Shown: positions 8,572 to 18,477, counted from the first letter of the stretch. The stretch: DNA of 64,000 nucleotides from Rhizobium bangladeshense (GCF_017357245.1 NZ_CP071612.1:499001-563000), one strand, 5' to 3'. Notes: generated by a model not told the origin, from the sequence alone. Numbers and translations: made by a program.

Positions 8572-9453
8572 TTACTTCAGAAAGCCGGGGCCGGAGCCGA
8601 TGATCTCGTTATCGACTTCGCCGAGCGCCTTCTTGTCCTTGCCATCGTAGTCGATCCTGTTCAGCATGTGGCGGATCAATTCCAGACGCCCCCGCCGCTT
8701 GTCATTGGCGCGGATCACCGTCCAGGGCGCGAAATCCGTATGGGTTTCCTTCAGCATCCGGTCGCGCTTGTCGCTGTAGTCGTCCCATTTCGTCAGCGCC
8801 GCGATATCCATTGAAGACAGTTTCCAGACCTTCAGCGGATCGTGGCGGCGGTCGTGGAAACGCTTGAGCTGCATCTCGCGACCGATATCGAGATAAAATT
8901 TGAAGAAGAAGATGCCCTCATGGGCGATGATCTTTTCGAGCTGCGGCGCCTGCTTGAGAAAGTCCTCATATTGTTGCGGAGTGCAGAAACCCATGACGGG
9001 CTCGACGCCAGCGCGGTTGTACCACGAGCGGTCGAACAGCACGAATTCGCCTGCGGTCGGGAACTGCGCGACATAACGCTGGAAATACCATTGTCCCTGT
9101 TCGCGCTCTGTCGGTTTGGTCAAGGCTACGACCCGCGCAAGACGTGGGTTCATATTCTCGGAAGAGGCCGAGATTGCACCGCCCTTGCCGGCCGCATCGC
9201 GTCCCTCGAACAGCGCCATCACCCGCTTGCCGGTCGCCTGCAGCCAGAATTGCACCTTGACGAGTTCCACCTGCAGCTTTTCCAGCTGCTCCGAATAATC
9301 CTCTTCCTTGAGCTTTTTCTTGTAGGGAAATTCGCCGGATTCAAGCGCGTGTTCCTCGACCCAGTCAGGCAGAACGGGATCGTCGACATCGAAGATGCGT
9401 TTCGTTCCCCGGATATTCAGCTCCACCGCCCTGTTTTTCACGTCCTCGTCCAT
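8572..9453 (-). CDS. ppk2: polyphosphate kinase 2 (PPK2)
   Basis: A 293-residue single-domain PPK2, which transfers phosphate between polyphosphate and nucleotides; class I enzymes typically make ATP/GTP from NDP. The P-loop is GRDAAGKGG, the lid region contains arginines, and Walker B-like DRSWYNRAG follows; '[18 protein letters not shown]' and '[22 protein letters not shown]' are family signatures. I chose the ATG at 9453 because AGGAGGAG lies just upstream; the longer frame to 9579 reads through this ribosome site. It is divergent from phoR and next to the pst operon, which fits a role in phosphate storage or recovery. A related Sinorhizobium protein in the same position has been shown to be a PPK2 (from memory). 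Confidence 0.92.
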   Translation of the reverse strand: MDEDVKNRAVELNIRGTKRIFDVDDPVLPDWVEEHALESGEFPYKKKLKEEDYSEQLEKLQVELVKVQFWLQATGKRVMALFEGRDAAGKGGAISASSENMNPRLARVVALTKPTEREQGQWYFQRYVAQFPTAGEFVLFDRSWYNRAGVEPVMGFCTPQQYEDFLKQAPQLEKIIAHEGIFFFKFYLDIGREMQLKRFHDRRHDPLKVWKLSSMDIAALTKWDDYSDKRDRMLKETHTDFAPWTVIRANDKRRGRLELIRHMLNRIDYDGKDKKALGEVDNEIIGSGPGFLK

Positions 9454-9663
9454 ATGCTCCTCCTGCGGTCGATCGTTTCCTTGTAGCAGGCGAACATATT
9501 TGCCATTGGAAATCAAATCTTTCGCCTTCGTCAGGTCATTTCTCGCGGTTTTCGGCTGCTGCTTTTGCCACCGGAACATGCCAGCCGAAAACTTCTGTCA
9601 TGAATTGCCGCTATCAGGCAGAGTTCAATATAAAGAAAAACGAATCGACGCCGCGAGGCCCAC

Positions 9664-10917
9664 TTGCAAGACGAGATCCCTTGGAGAAAGAGCCTGCTGG
9701 CGCGCATCCGGCGTGAACGGCCGGTGCTGCTTGCGGCCATCCTCAGCGCGCTTGCCGCTCTTGCCGCCGGGATGAACAAGTGGGTCGTGCTCGTCCTCCT
9801 GCTCGTCATGATCTTCACCGCGCTGTTCAATGAGGCGCCCGTCCTTACGGCCGAGCCCGTCGAGCCGGTGGAGACGGAGCCGGAAGCGCCGCCGAGCCGC
9901 CTGCCCGAGGTTTCCGCTACGCTTGCCGGCCTCGATATTCCCGTCATGGTGCTGTCGGACGACGCTTCCGTGCTCTTCCAGAACCGTGCCGCCGAAAAGG
10001 CTTTCGGCGAGGTGGCACTTGGCGCCCACATATCGGCCCGGCTTCGCTCGCCCGGCGTGCTCGACATGGTGCGCGAAACCATCGCCACCAATGCGCCGAA
10101 CCAGATCGAGCACTCTGAGCGGCTGCCGTCCGAGCGTGTCTATATCGTCCGAAGCGCACCTGTCGAATTCCAGGCCGAGGGGCAGCATGAGCGGTTTTTC
10201 ATCCTGTCCTTCCGCGATATATCGGAGGTCCGCCGCATCGACCGTATGCGATCGGACTTCGTCGCCAACGCCAGCCATGAGCTGCGCACGCCGCTTGCCT
10301 CATTGCGCGGCTTCATCGAGACAATCCAGGGCCCGGCGAAGAACGATCAGAAGGCCCAGGCGCAGTTTCTGGGCATCATGTTCGATCAGACCACCCGCAT
10401 GAGCAGGTTGGTCGATGACCTGCTGTCGCTCTCCCGCCTAGAGCTGAAATCGCACATCGCGCCGGATGAGAAGGTCGATCTGGTGCCGCTGCTCGGCCAT
10501 GTCCGCGACTCGCTCGTACCGCTCGCCAAGGATGTCGGCGTCGACATTAACCTGCATCTGCCCGACGGCAAGGTCGAGGTGCTGGGAGACCGCGACGAAC
10601 TTGTCCAGGTCTTCGAGAACCTGATGGAGAATGCCTGCAAATATGGCCAGGAAGGCAAGATCGTCGATGTCTGGCTGAAGAACGACGCCGGTCAGCCCGT
10701 GGAGGTCAGCATAATAGACAAGGGGCCGGGCATCCCGGCCGAGCACGTGCCGCGTCTGACCGAACGCTTCTATCGCGTCAGCATCGAGGACAGCCGCTCG
10801 AAGAAGGGCACCGGCCTCGGCCTTGCCATCGTCAAACATATCCTGACCCGCCACCGCGCCCGGCTGATCGTGAAGTCCGAAGTCGGCAAGGGCACCGATT
10901 TCACGGTGCGCTTCTGA
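9664..10917 (+). CDS. phoR: phosphate regulon sensor histidine kinase PhoR
   Basis: A 417-residue sensor kinase that phosphorylates PhoB when phosphate is scarce, working with the Pst transporter and PhoU. Two closely spaced hydrophobic segments occupy about residues 20-55, leaving almost no periplasmic domain, as is usual for PhoR. A PAS domain spans about 80-190. The dimerisation/phosphoacceptor motif NASHELRTPLASLRGF places the active His at residue 205, the N-box ENLMENACKYG is near 318-328, and G-boxes GPGIP and GTGLGLAI follow. The start is TTG with GAGG six bases upstream; no ATG precedes the first membrane segment, so the exact start is uncertain. The closing gene pstS begins about 500 bases downstream behind a Pho box. 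Confidence 0.93.
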   Translation: MQDEIPWRKSLLARIRRERPVLLAAILSALAALAAGMNKWVVLVLLLVMIFTALFNEAPVLTAEPVEPVETEPEAPPSRLPEVSATLAGLDIPVMVLSDDASVLFQNRAAEKAFGEVALGAHISARLRSPGVLDMVRETIATNAPNQIEHSERLPSERVYIVRSAPVEFQAEGQHERFFILSFRDISEVRRIDRMRSDFVANASHELRTPLASLRGFIETIQGPAKNDQKAQAQFLGIMFDQTTRMSRLVDDLLSLSRLELKSHIAPDEKVDLVPLLGHVRDSLVPLAKDVGVDINLHLPDGKVEVLGDRDELVQVFENLMENACKYGQEGKIVDVWLKNDAGQPVEVSIIDKGPGIPAEHVPRLTERFYRVSIEDSRSKKGTGLGLAIVKHILTRHRARLIVKSEVGKGTDFTVRF

Positions 10918-10977
10918 GGCGGGGATGGATGTTAAGGCGGCGAGGGTTCTTTCCGGGGCAGCGATGGCGTGCCATGT

Positions 10978-11127
10978 GATTTGCCCCTCACCCTAACCCT
11001 CTCCCCGTTCTGACGGGGAGAGGGGACGTGCCCCGCGAGAGGCTCGCGGTGGACGGACAGGGTGCGGCATATCCCATTCGCCCCGTTTATGGGGAGAAGG
11101 TGCCGGCAGGCGGATGAGGGGCAGATC
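10978..11127. repeat. RIME-like intergenic palindromic element
   Basis: A 150-base element with 13-base inverted ends (GATTTGCCCCTCA; the right end differs at one base) and internal palindromes, including CTCTCCCCG/CGGGGAGAG, a GCGAG...CTCGC stretch and GCCCCGTTTATGGGG. The pattern and wording (CCCTCAC, TCTCCCCG, GGATGAGGG) fit the rhizobial intergenic mosaic elements. It lies between phoR and the Pho box of pstS and has no coding capacity. Confidence 0.75.
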
Positions 11128-11285
11128 ACACGTCACGACTTCAATGAAGCCACGCGCGCTACAACCGACCACCCATCTTTGCACGTTTCTGCAACGTGAG
11201 GTGGGCTGGTGATCGAACGTCGCTGTCTTTTGGAAGAAATCGGACAGCATCACTGAAAATTTAGGTGTGATATCAAAAACATAAC

Positions 11286-11314
11286 CTGTCATAAATGTTT
11301 CACCGATTTGACAT
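11286..11314 (+). promoter_or_regulatory. Pho box upstream of pstS (three repeats)
   Basis: Three 7-base PhoB half-sites spaced by 4 bases: CTGTCAT (11286-11292), GTTTCAC (11297-11303) and TTGACAT (11308-11314). The 11-base periodicity and the CTGTCAT/TTGACAT wording match the known PhoB recognition sequence. It sits 107 bases before the pstS ATG and should activate pstSCAB-phoU-phoB under phosphate limitation. Confidence 0.9.
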
Positions 11315-11421
11315 AAAAGGACGGTGCTTACAGCGCTAAGAGAGTCCCGCCGATGAAAAAAGGCAATGCGAGGGCCTCTCTACAGGCCGCATCACACAAG
11401 CCCAATGCCCGGGAGATTCAA

Positions 11422-12456
11422 ATGAACACCTTCAAGCTCACCGTTGCCGCGCTCGCTGCAACTGCTGCGTTCGCTGGCACAGCCGTCGCCCGTGACCAGA
11501 TTCAGGTTGCCGGTTCGTCCACCGTCCTGCCTTACGCAAAGATCGTTGCCGAGTCCTTCGGCGAGACCTTCACCAACTTCAAGACGCCAATCGTCGAATC
11601 CGGCGGCTCCAGCGCCGGCCTCAAGGAATTCTGCAAGGGCGTCGGCGAAAACACCATCGACATCGCTAACTCATCTCGCGCTATTAAGAAAAGCGAGATC
11701 GAAGCCTGCAAGGCAGCCGGCGTGACGGATATCCAGGAAGTCAAGATCGGTTATGACGGCATCGTTTTCGCGACCGATGCCGGCAACCCCGATGTCGCTT
11801 ACGTTCCGGCCGACATCTACAAGGCCCTCGCCGCCCAGGTCGTCGTCGACGGCAAGCTCGTCGCAAACCCCTACAAGAAGTGGTCGGAAGTCAACCCGAA
11901 GCTTCCGGCTGTTGATATCGCCGCTTATATCCCGGGCGAAAAGCACGGGACTCGCGAAGTCTTCGAGGAAAAGGTCTTGGCAGCTGGCTGCGAAGCATCG
12001 GGCGCTGCAGAAGTCATCAAAGCCGCCGTTTCGGACAAGGCCGCTCAGGGCAAGGCCTGCATCGCAGTCCGTAAGGACGGCGCTGCAGTCGACATCGACG
12101 GTGACTACACCGAAACGCTGTCTCGCATCGCTGCCAACAAGACCGCGGTCGGAGTATTTGGCCTTTCCTTCTACGAAAACAATGCCGACAAGCTGAAGGT
12201 CGCCACCGTGAACGGTATCGTTCCGTCCACCGAAACGATCGCCAACGGCACCTATCCGGTTTCCCGCCCGCTGTTCTTCTACGTCAAGAAGGCACATCTC
12301 GGCGCTGTTCCGGGCCTGAAGGAATACGTCAACTTCTTCGTATCCGACCAGATGATCGGCCCTGACGGCCCGCTCGCCGAATACGGCCTCGTTGCCGCTC
12401 CGGATGCCGAGCGCGAAGCGATCCGCAAGGACGTCGAAGCTGGTAAGGCCATGTAA
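11422..12456 (+). CDS. pstS: phosphate ABC transporter substrate-binding protein PstS
   Basis: A 344-residue periplasmic phosphate-binding protein of the high-affinity Pst system. The signal peptide MNTFKLTVAALAATAAFAGTAVA precedes RDQIQVAGSSTV; the GSSTV loop, the 'ESGGSSAGLKEFCKG' loop, 'DIANSSRAIK' and 'GTREVFEE' contribute the phosphate-binding residues known in PstS. I chose the ATG at 11422, as GGGAG lies eight bases upstream; the frame open to 11353 adds a polar stretch incompatible with a signal peptide. A Pho box lies upstream, and a strong stem-loop follows the stop codon, so pstS mRNA may be kept at higher level than the downstream genes. Confidence 0.96.
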   Translation: MNTFKLTVAALAATAAFAGTAVARDQIQVAGSSTVLPYAKIVAESFGETFTNFKTPIVESGGSSAGLKEFCKGVGENTIDIANSSRAIKKSEIEACKAAGVTDIQEVKIGYDGIVFATDAGNPDVAYVPADIYKALAAQVVVDGKLVANPYKKWSEVNPKLPAVDIAAYIPGEKHGTREVFEEKVLAAGCEASGAAEVIKAAVSDKAAQGKACIAVRKDGAAVDIDGDYTETLSRIAANKTAVGVFGLSFYENNADKLKVATVNGIVPSTETIANGTYPVSRPLFFYVKKAHLGAVPGLKEYVNFFVSDQMIGPDGPLAEYGLVAAPDAEREAIRKDVEAGKAM

Positions 12457-12463
12457 TGACTTT

Positions 12464-12493
12464 GCCGGCGCGGTGCTTCAAGCCCGCGCCGGC
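12464..12493 (+). other. stem-loop between pstS and pstC
   Basis: A perfect 10-bp stem GCCGGCGCGG/CCGCGCCGGC closes a 10-base loop five bases after the pstS stop. No T-run follows, so it is probably an mRNA 3'-end stabiliser or a partial attenuator rather than a full terminator. This is a common arrangement after solute-binding-protein genes. Confidence 0.65.
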
Positions 12494-12619
12494 ATTGCTT
12501 TATGCCCCTGCGTGCCGGCTTTTTCGCTGCAGGGTTTTCCTTCTCCAATGATTGGAAGCTGAAGGCAGGCTGATGCAGCCGCCGGGCTTATTGGGGCTTC
12601 GGGCCTGGGGACGTAACGA

Positions 12620-14101
12620 ATGAGCACATCCGTCATACTTTTGTGCCTTGTGGTGATCGGCGCCGCCGCCTATCTGGTGGCGCGCAGCCGTGCCGCAGCA
12701 CTTGCCGGAGGCAGGTCCTCCGCATTGCATTCACGGCCGGCCTATTACGGCGCCTATGCCGCGATCTGGGCTGTTCTTCCTGCCCTCATCGTCCTCTGCG
12801 TCTGGCTCTCCGTCAGCCCTGGAATTGTCCAGTCCTCGGTTCGCGACGCCTTCCCTGCCGACGTCAAGGCGCAGGCCGCGGTCGAGCAGGATCTGAGCTA
12901 CTCGATGGTAGCGACGGTTGCGCGCGGGCTGACGATGCTCACTCCCGACGAGGTAGCGGCAGTGTCCACCGACCCGGCGGCGCTGCAGGCCAAGCTCAGC
13001 GAAAAGGGCGTGCCGCTCGCCGGCCAGCCGCAGCCTTACATGGTCGAAGCCGCAAAGACGCTCAATTCGATGAGCATGACGAGCCGGCTTGCCATGACAG
13101 CGGTGGTCTTCGCTCTCGCCGTTGCCGGCGCTTTCTATGCGCTGCGCGCCATCGCGCCCCGTTTCCGCGCCCGCAACCGCGTCGAGCGCGTCATGCTATG
13201 GGGGCTGCTGCTGGCCTCGTCGATCGCCATCCTGACGACGGTGGGCATCGTGCTGTCCATGCTGTCCGAAGCCGCGCGCTTCTTTGCGGTCGTTCCCGCC
13301 AACGAATTCTTCTTCGGTACCGTCTGGGATCCGCGCTTTGCCGGCGCTGGCAGCTCGTCCTTCGGCCAGTTCGGCCTGATCCCGCTCTTGCTGGGCACGC
13401 TTTATATCGGCCTTGTCGCCATGCTCGTTGCCGTGCCGGTCGGCCTTTTCGCCGCCATCTATATGGCCGAATATGCCTCGCCGAAGCTGCGGGGCATCGC
13501 CAAGCCGCTTCTCGAAGTGCTCGCCGGCATTCCGACGATCGTCTACGGCTTCTTCGCCCTCGTCACCGTCGGCCCGTTCCTGCGCGATTTCTCCGCTCAG
13601 ATCAGCGGCCTGCTCTCCGGCAATTATGCGAGTTTCATCCAGGCGCAGAGCGTGCTGACAGCCGGTATCGTCATGGGCATCATGCTGATCCCCTACGTTT
13701 CCTCGCTGTCGGACGACATCATCACCGCCGTGCCGCGGGCCCTGCGTGACGGTTCGCTCGGTCTCGGCGCCACGCGCTCCGAAACCATCAAGAAGGTTGT
13801 CCTGCCGGCGGCTCTCCCCGGTATCGTCGGGGCGTTGCTGATGACCGCCTCGCGCGCCATCGGCGAAACCATGATCGTCGTGCTGGCCGCCGGTGTCGCC
13901 GCCCGCATCCAGATCAATCCCTTCGAGCCGATGACGACGGTGACCGTGAAGATCGTCAACCAGCTCACCGGCGACCTTGAGTTCACCTCGCCGCAGACAC
14001 TGGTTGCCTTCGCCCTTGGCATCACGCTGTTCTGCATCACGCTTTGCCTCAACATCTATGCGCTCTACATCGTGCGCAAATATCGGGAGCAGTACGAATG
14101 A
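12620..14101 (+). CDS. pstC: phosphate ABC transporter permease PstC
   Basis: A 493-residue inner-membrane permease subunit that forms the phosphate channel with PstA. It has the long N-terminal extension typical of rhizobial PstC (two to three membrane segments and a ~150-residue hydrophilic stretch) before the permease core. The core shows EVLAGIPTIVYGFFALVTVGP and the ATPase-contact EAA loop GLGATRSETIKKVVLPAALPGIV. The start ATG follows GTAACGA with a weak ribosome site. The stop codon overlaps the pstA start by four bases (ATGA), so the two are translationally coupled. Confidence 0.95.
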   Translation: MSTSVILLCLVVIGAAAYLVARSRAAALAGGRSSALHSRPAYYGAYAAIWAVLPALIVLCVWLSVSPGIVQSSVRDAFPADVKAQAAVEQDLSYSMVATVARGLTMLTPDEVAAVSTDPAALQAKLSEKGVPLAGQPQPYMVEAAKTLNSMSMTSRLAMTAVVFALAVAGAFYALRAIAPRFRARNRVERVMLWGLLLASSIAILTTVGIVLSMLSEAARFFAVVPANEFFFGTVWDPRFAGAGSSSFGQFGLIPLLLGTLYIGLVAMLVAVPVGLFAAIYMAEYASPKLRGIAKPLLEVLAGIPTIVYGFFALVTVGPFLRDFSAQISGLLSGNYASFIQAQSVLTAGIVMGIMLIPYVSSLSDDIITAVPRALRDGSLGLGATRSETIKKVVLPAALPGIVGALLMTASRAIGETMIVVLAAGVAARIQINPFEPMTTVTVKIVNQLTGDLEFTSPQTLVAFALGITLFCITLCLNIYALYIVRKYREQYE

Positions 14102-15417
14102 CGAATATTGTTTCTCCCGTCGCCGGAACCATTTCCAAGGCGCCGCCGCGCCGCGATATCGGCATCAAACGCCGCTATGCCGCCGAGCGCCGGTTCCAGG
14201 CCTATGGCATCGCCGCCATCGCTTTCGGCCTCATCTTCCTCTTCATCCTGCTGTGGACGGTGATCGGCAAGGGCTACACGGCCTTCCAGCAGACGTCGAT
14301 CACCCTGCCGATCGAATTCGCCGAGAAGACGATCGACCCGAACAACAAGCGCGCGACCGACCCTTCGGTGCTGATCGCCGCCAACTATCCGGTTCTGCTG
14401 CGCGATGCGATCGTCAAGCAGCTGAACATCAATGCATCCAGCCGTCCCGATGTGCGTGAGGCCACGGCCATGCTTTCCAAGGGCGCGCCGATCCAGCTGC
14501 GTGACATGGTGGTCGCCGATCCTTCGATCATCGGCAAGACCGTCAACGTCACGCTGCTCGCTGATGCTAATATCGACAGCGCCAACAAGGGCCAGATCGA
14601 CCTTTCGGTCGAGGAGAAGAACCGCAAGGTCAGCGACAAGCAGGTCGGCTGGATGAACGAGCTGAAGGCGAGCGGTGCGCTGACCAAGGAGTTCAACACC
14701 GGTCTCTTCGTCAATGGCAACTCCAGCCGCCCGGAGGCTGCCGGCCTCGGCGTCGCCCTCATCGGCTCGCTGTATCTGATGCTGATCGTGCTGGTTCTGT
14801 CTCTGCCGATCGGCGTGGCAGCCTCGATCTACCTCGAGGAGTTTGCGCCGAAGAACAAGCTGACGGACCTGATCGAGGTCAACATCAACAACCTCGCCGC
14901 GGTTCCGTCGATCGTCTATGGTCTGCTCGGCCTCTCCGTCTTCATCAACTTCATCGGTCTGCCGCGCTCGGCTTCACTGGTCGGCGGCCTGGTGCTGACG
15001 CTGATGACCCTGCCGACGATCATCATCGCCACCCGCGCCGCACTGCGCGCCGTGCCGCCCTCGATCCGCGCTGCAGCCCTGGGCCTCGGCGCTTCGAAGA
15101 TGCAGATGGTGTTCCACCATGTCCTGCCGCTTGCCATGCCCGGCATCCTCACCGGCACGATCATCGGTCTGGCGCACGCGCTCGGTGAAACCGCGCCGCT
15201 GCTGTTGATCGGCATGGTCGCTTTCGTCGCCAATGCACCGACCACGCCGCTCGATCCCTCGACGGCGCTGCCCGTGCAGGTCTATATGTGGGCGAACGAG
15301 GCGGAACGCGCCTTCGTGGAGCGTACTTCGGGTGCCATCATCGTCCTGCTCCTGTTCCTGGTTGCCATGAACATGGGTGCCATTCTCTTGCGTCGTCGCT
15401 TCGAGCGCCGCTGGTAA
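14098..15417 (+). CDS. pstA: phosphate ABC transporter permease PstA
   Basis: A 439-residue permease partner of PstC. The first membrane helix is near residues 35-60 and a large hydrophilic domain follows before the permease core (VALIGSLYLMLIVLVLSL onward). The core shows NNLAAVPSIVYGLLGL and the EAA loop ALGLGASKMQMVFHHVLPLAMPGI. I chose the ATG at 14098 because it overlaps the pstC stop, the usual coupling; the earlier in-frame ATG at 14044 lies deep within pstC. It is 15 bases from pstB. Confidence 0.95.
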   Translation: MTNIVSPVAGTISKAPPRRDIGIKRRYAAERRFQAYGIAAIAFGLIFLFILLWTVIGKGYTAFQQTSITLPIEFAEKTIDPNNKRATDPSVLIAANYPVLLRDAIVKQLNINASSRPDVREATAMLSKGAPIQLRDMVVADPSIIGKTVNVTLLADANIDSANKGQIDLSVEEKNRKVSDKQVGWMNELKASGALTKEFNTGLFVNGNSSRPEAAGLGVALIGSLYLMLIVLVLSLPIGVAASIYLEEFAPKNKLTDLIEVNINNLAAVPSIVYGLLGLSVFINFIGLPRSASLVGGLVLTLMTLPTIIIATRAALRAVPPSIRAAALGLGASKMQMVFHHVLPLAMPGILTGTIIGLAHALGETAPLLLIGMVAFVANAPTTPLDPSTALPVQVYMWANEAERAFVERTSGAIIVLLLFLVAMNMGAILLRRRFERRW

Positions 15418-15432
15418 ACGGAGTTAAACATC

Positions 15433-16248
<816 letters not shown>

Positions 16249-16292
16249 TTGCGGCGATCCGAAGCCTTCCCGTTATTCGAGGACAAAGCCCA

Positions 16293-17006
16293 ATGGCATC
16301 GACACATATTTATTCTGCCTATGATGATGATCTGAAGTTCCTGTCCAGGCGGATTTCCGAAATGGGCGGCCTGGCCGAACAGATGGTCGCGGAATCCGTC
16401 CGGGCGCTGGTCAACGGCGACACGGCGCTGGCGCAGAAGGTCATCTCCGACGATGTGATCCTTGATCACACCGAGCGCGAAATCGGCGACAAGGCGATCG
16501 TCACCATCGCCCGCCGCCAGCCGATGGCCGCAGACCTGCGCGAAATCATGGGTTCGATCCGCATCGCCGCCGATCTCGAACGCGTCGGCGACCTCGGCAA
16601 GAACACAGCCAAGCGCGTCATCGCCGTGCAGAGCACCGGCGTTCCCCGCAAGCTCGCCCGCGGTCTCGAGCACCTGTCCGAGCTGGCGCTGGTCCAGCTC
16701 AAGGAAGTGCTCGACGTCTATACGACGCGCGCCGCCGACAAGGCGACCGCCATCCGCGAACGCGATAACGAGATCGACGCGATGTACACGTCGCTGTTCC
16801 GCGAGCTGCTGACCTACATGATGGAAGATCCGCGCAACATCACGAGCTGCACGCATCTGCTCTTCTGCGCCAAGAACATCGAGCGCATCGGCGACCACGC
16901 CACCAACATCGCCGAGACTATCTACTACATGGCAACGGGCGCCCAGCCGGAAGGCGATCGCCCCAAGGATGACAGCGCCAACACTGTCGGCGCCGCGACG
17001 GAATAA
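16293..17006 (+). CDS. phoU: phosphate signalling regulator PhoU
   Basis: A 237-residue soluble protein that links the Pst transporter to PhoR and silences the Pho regulon when phosphate is plentiful. It is made of two homologous three-helix bundles; the metal-binding motif of each is visible as 'SIRIAADLERVGDLGKN' and 'FCAKNIERIGDHATNI'. The length matches the family. The ATG has GAGGA upstream. It is 44 bases after pstB and probably in the same transcript. In related bacteria loss of PhoU causes toxic phosphate uptake, which is known for the family, not shown here. Confidence 0.96.
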   Translation: MASTHIYSAYDDDLKFLSRRISEMGGLAEQMVAESVRALVNGDTALAQKVISDDVILDHTEREIGDKAIVTIARRQPMAADLREIMGSIRIAADLERVGDLGKNTAKRVIAVQSTGVPRKLARGLEHLSELALVQLKEVLDVYTTRAADKATAIRERDNEIDAMYTSLFRELLTYMMEDPRNITSCTHLLFCAKNIERIGDHATNIAETIYYMATGAQPEGDRPKDDSANTVGAATE

Positions 17007-17055
17007 TCGTCACGAACCAGCGGACCGGGCCAGCCGCCCGGACCAACCACTTGCG

Positions 17056-17078
17056 TGCGCGCCCGTTCGGGGCGCGCA
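17056..17078 (+). other. stem-loop between phoU and phoB
   Basis: A perfect 9-bp stem TGCGCGCCC/GGGCGCGCA with a 5-base loop (GTTCG), 49 bases after the phoU stop. No T-run follows, so it probably modulates rather than ends transcription, and phoB may still be read from the pst promoter. Confidence 0.5.
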
Positions 17079-17165
17079 AAGAGGTCGCAGCCAATTTCTG
17101 AAGATGCGCAGGACGCCTGCTTAATCGCCCCGGTTTAAGGCTTTTGCGCGAGGAGACGGACACGC

Positions 17166-17849
17166 ATGATCCCGAGAGTCGCAGTTGTTGAAGACGAGGA
17201 AGCCCTGAGCGTACTTCTTCGCTATAACCTGGAAGCGGAAGGCTTCGAGGTCGATACCATCCTGCGCGGCGACGAGGCCGAAATCAGGCTTCAGGAGCGC
17301 ACGCCCGACCTTCTGATCCTCGACTGGATGCTGCCCGGCGTCTCCGGCATCGAACTCTGCCGGCGCCTGCGCATGCGGCCGGAAACCGAGCGGCTGCCGA
17401 TCATCATGCTGACGGCGCGCGGCGAGGAGAGCGAGCGCGTGCGCGGGCTGTCCACCGGCGCCGACGATTACGTCGTGAAGCCGTTCTCGACCCCCGAACT
17501 CGTCGCCCGCGTCAAGGCGATGCTGCGCCGTGCCCGCCCTGAAGTGCTGTCGTCGGTGCTGAAATGCGGCGATATCGAGCTCGATCGCGAAACCCATCGC
17601 GTCCACCGCAAGAGCCGCGAGGTCCGCCTCGGACCGACCGAATTCCGCCTGCTGGAATTCCTGATGTCGTCGCCAGGCCGGGTCTTTTCCCGCTCGCAGC
17701 TGCTCGACGGCGTCTGGGGCCACGACATCTATGTCGACGAACGCACCGTCGACGTCCATGTCGGCCGCCTGCGCAAGGCGCTGAATTTCTCCAACATGCA
17801 GGACGTCATCCGCACCGTCCGCGGCGCCGGTTACTCGATGGAGGCCTGA
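17166..17849 (+). CDS. phoB: phosphate regulon response regulator PhoB
   Basis: A 227-residue OmpR-type response regulator, the DNA-binding output of the phosphate two-component system. The receiver domain has the acidic pair Asp10/Glu11, phosphoacceptor Asp53 (LLILDWMLPG), the switch Thr in IIMLTARGEE and Lys in VVKPFSTPEL. The C-terminal winged helix reads LGPTEFRLLEFLMSSPGRVF and ends VRTVRGAGYSME. The start ATG has GAGGAGA upstream. It should bind the Pho box before pstS, so the operon is autoregulated. Confidence 0.97.
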   Translation: MIPRVAVVEDEEALSVLLRYNLEAEGFEVDTILRGDEAEIRLQERTPDLLILDWMLPGVSGIELCRRLRMRPETERLPIIMLTARGEESERVRGLSTGADDYVVKPFSTPELVARVKAMLRRARPEVLSSVLKCGDIELDRETHRVHRKSREVRLGPTEFRLLEFLMSSPGRVFSRSQLLDGVWGHDIYVDERTVDVHVGRLRKALNFSNMQDVIRTVRGAGYSMEA

Positions 17850-17971
17850 GGTTGAGGAGAGTGCATGTGGCCGGCGCTCCCGCCCGTGCAGCGGTTCCCA
17901 GGCCCTTCATCGCACCGGCGCTGGGTATGAGCCAGCACGGCCTCACCTCGGTCATCCAGGCACCACCTCTC

Positions 17972-18107
17972 CTCCGTCATCCCAGGGCTTGACCCTGGGA
18001 TCCATGCGGCTGGCGCTGCGGGAGGAACGATGGCATTCAGCTGCAGGGAAGTTATCGAAGCCGAGTGCCTGTTGTGGATCCCAGGGTCAAGCCCTGAGAT
18101 GACGGAG
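17972..18107. repeat. 136-bp inverted-repeat element, copy 1
   Basis: The left end CTCCGTCATCCCAGGGCTTG continues through a CCAGGG/CCCTGG palindrome, and the right end is its inverse (TGGATCCCAGGGTCAAGCCC to GACGGAG) with one mismatch. Between them lie about 70 bases that diverge from copy 2. The similarity to copy 2 extends about 17 bases to the left (TCCAGGCACC). The element has no coding frame and looks like a rhizobial REP/MITE-type repeat. Confidence 0.8.
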
Positions 18108-18256
18108 TGTGGGTTGGCGTTCTAGCCTAACGCCCGCTGATGCAGCTTGTGAAGCGGCGCTTTTGCCGCAAATTCATCGCGCCTGCGAGGGCTGTGCGTC
18201 TCGGCGCCACCTCTCCATCGCGCCTGCAGAGCCAACCTGTCCAGGCACCATCTCCC

Positions 18257-18392
18257 CTCCGTCATCCCAGGGCTTGACCCTGGGATCCATGCGGCTGGCA
18301 CTGTGAGAAGCGCGATAGCATCGAACTGCAGGGAAACAATTGAAGTGGTGTGCTTGGTTGCGGATCCCAGGGTCAAGCCCTGGGATGACGGA
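18257..18392. repeat. 136-bp inverted-repeat element, copy 2
   Basis: It has the same length and orientation as copy 1 and starts 285 bases after it. The inverted ends are nearly identical to those of copy 1, while the interior has many substitutions. The ~150 bases between the copies contain no supported gene. Confidence 0.8.
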
Positions 18393-18444
18393 AAGTGTGG
18401 TCGGCTTTGCTGCCAAACACAAAGGTCGCTTCCCCACTCCGATC

Positions 18445-18477
18445 ATAAAAAACGGGCCACTCGGCCCGTTTTTTTGT
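18445..18477 (-). terminator. intrinsic terminator of gcrA (bidirectional)
   Basis: The stem ACGGGCC/GGCCCGT (18452-18458 and 18463-18469) with a 4-base loop is flanked by an A-run on the left and seven Ts on the right, extending the stem with A-T pairs. It can end transcripts from both strands. It lies 18 bases beyond the gcrA stop codon. Confidence 0.9.

Noticed and set aside
9595..9601. Possible Pho box before ppk2 (CTGTCAT)
   Set aside because: Only one half-site fits; the next half-site at 11-base spacing (TGCCGCT) is poor.
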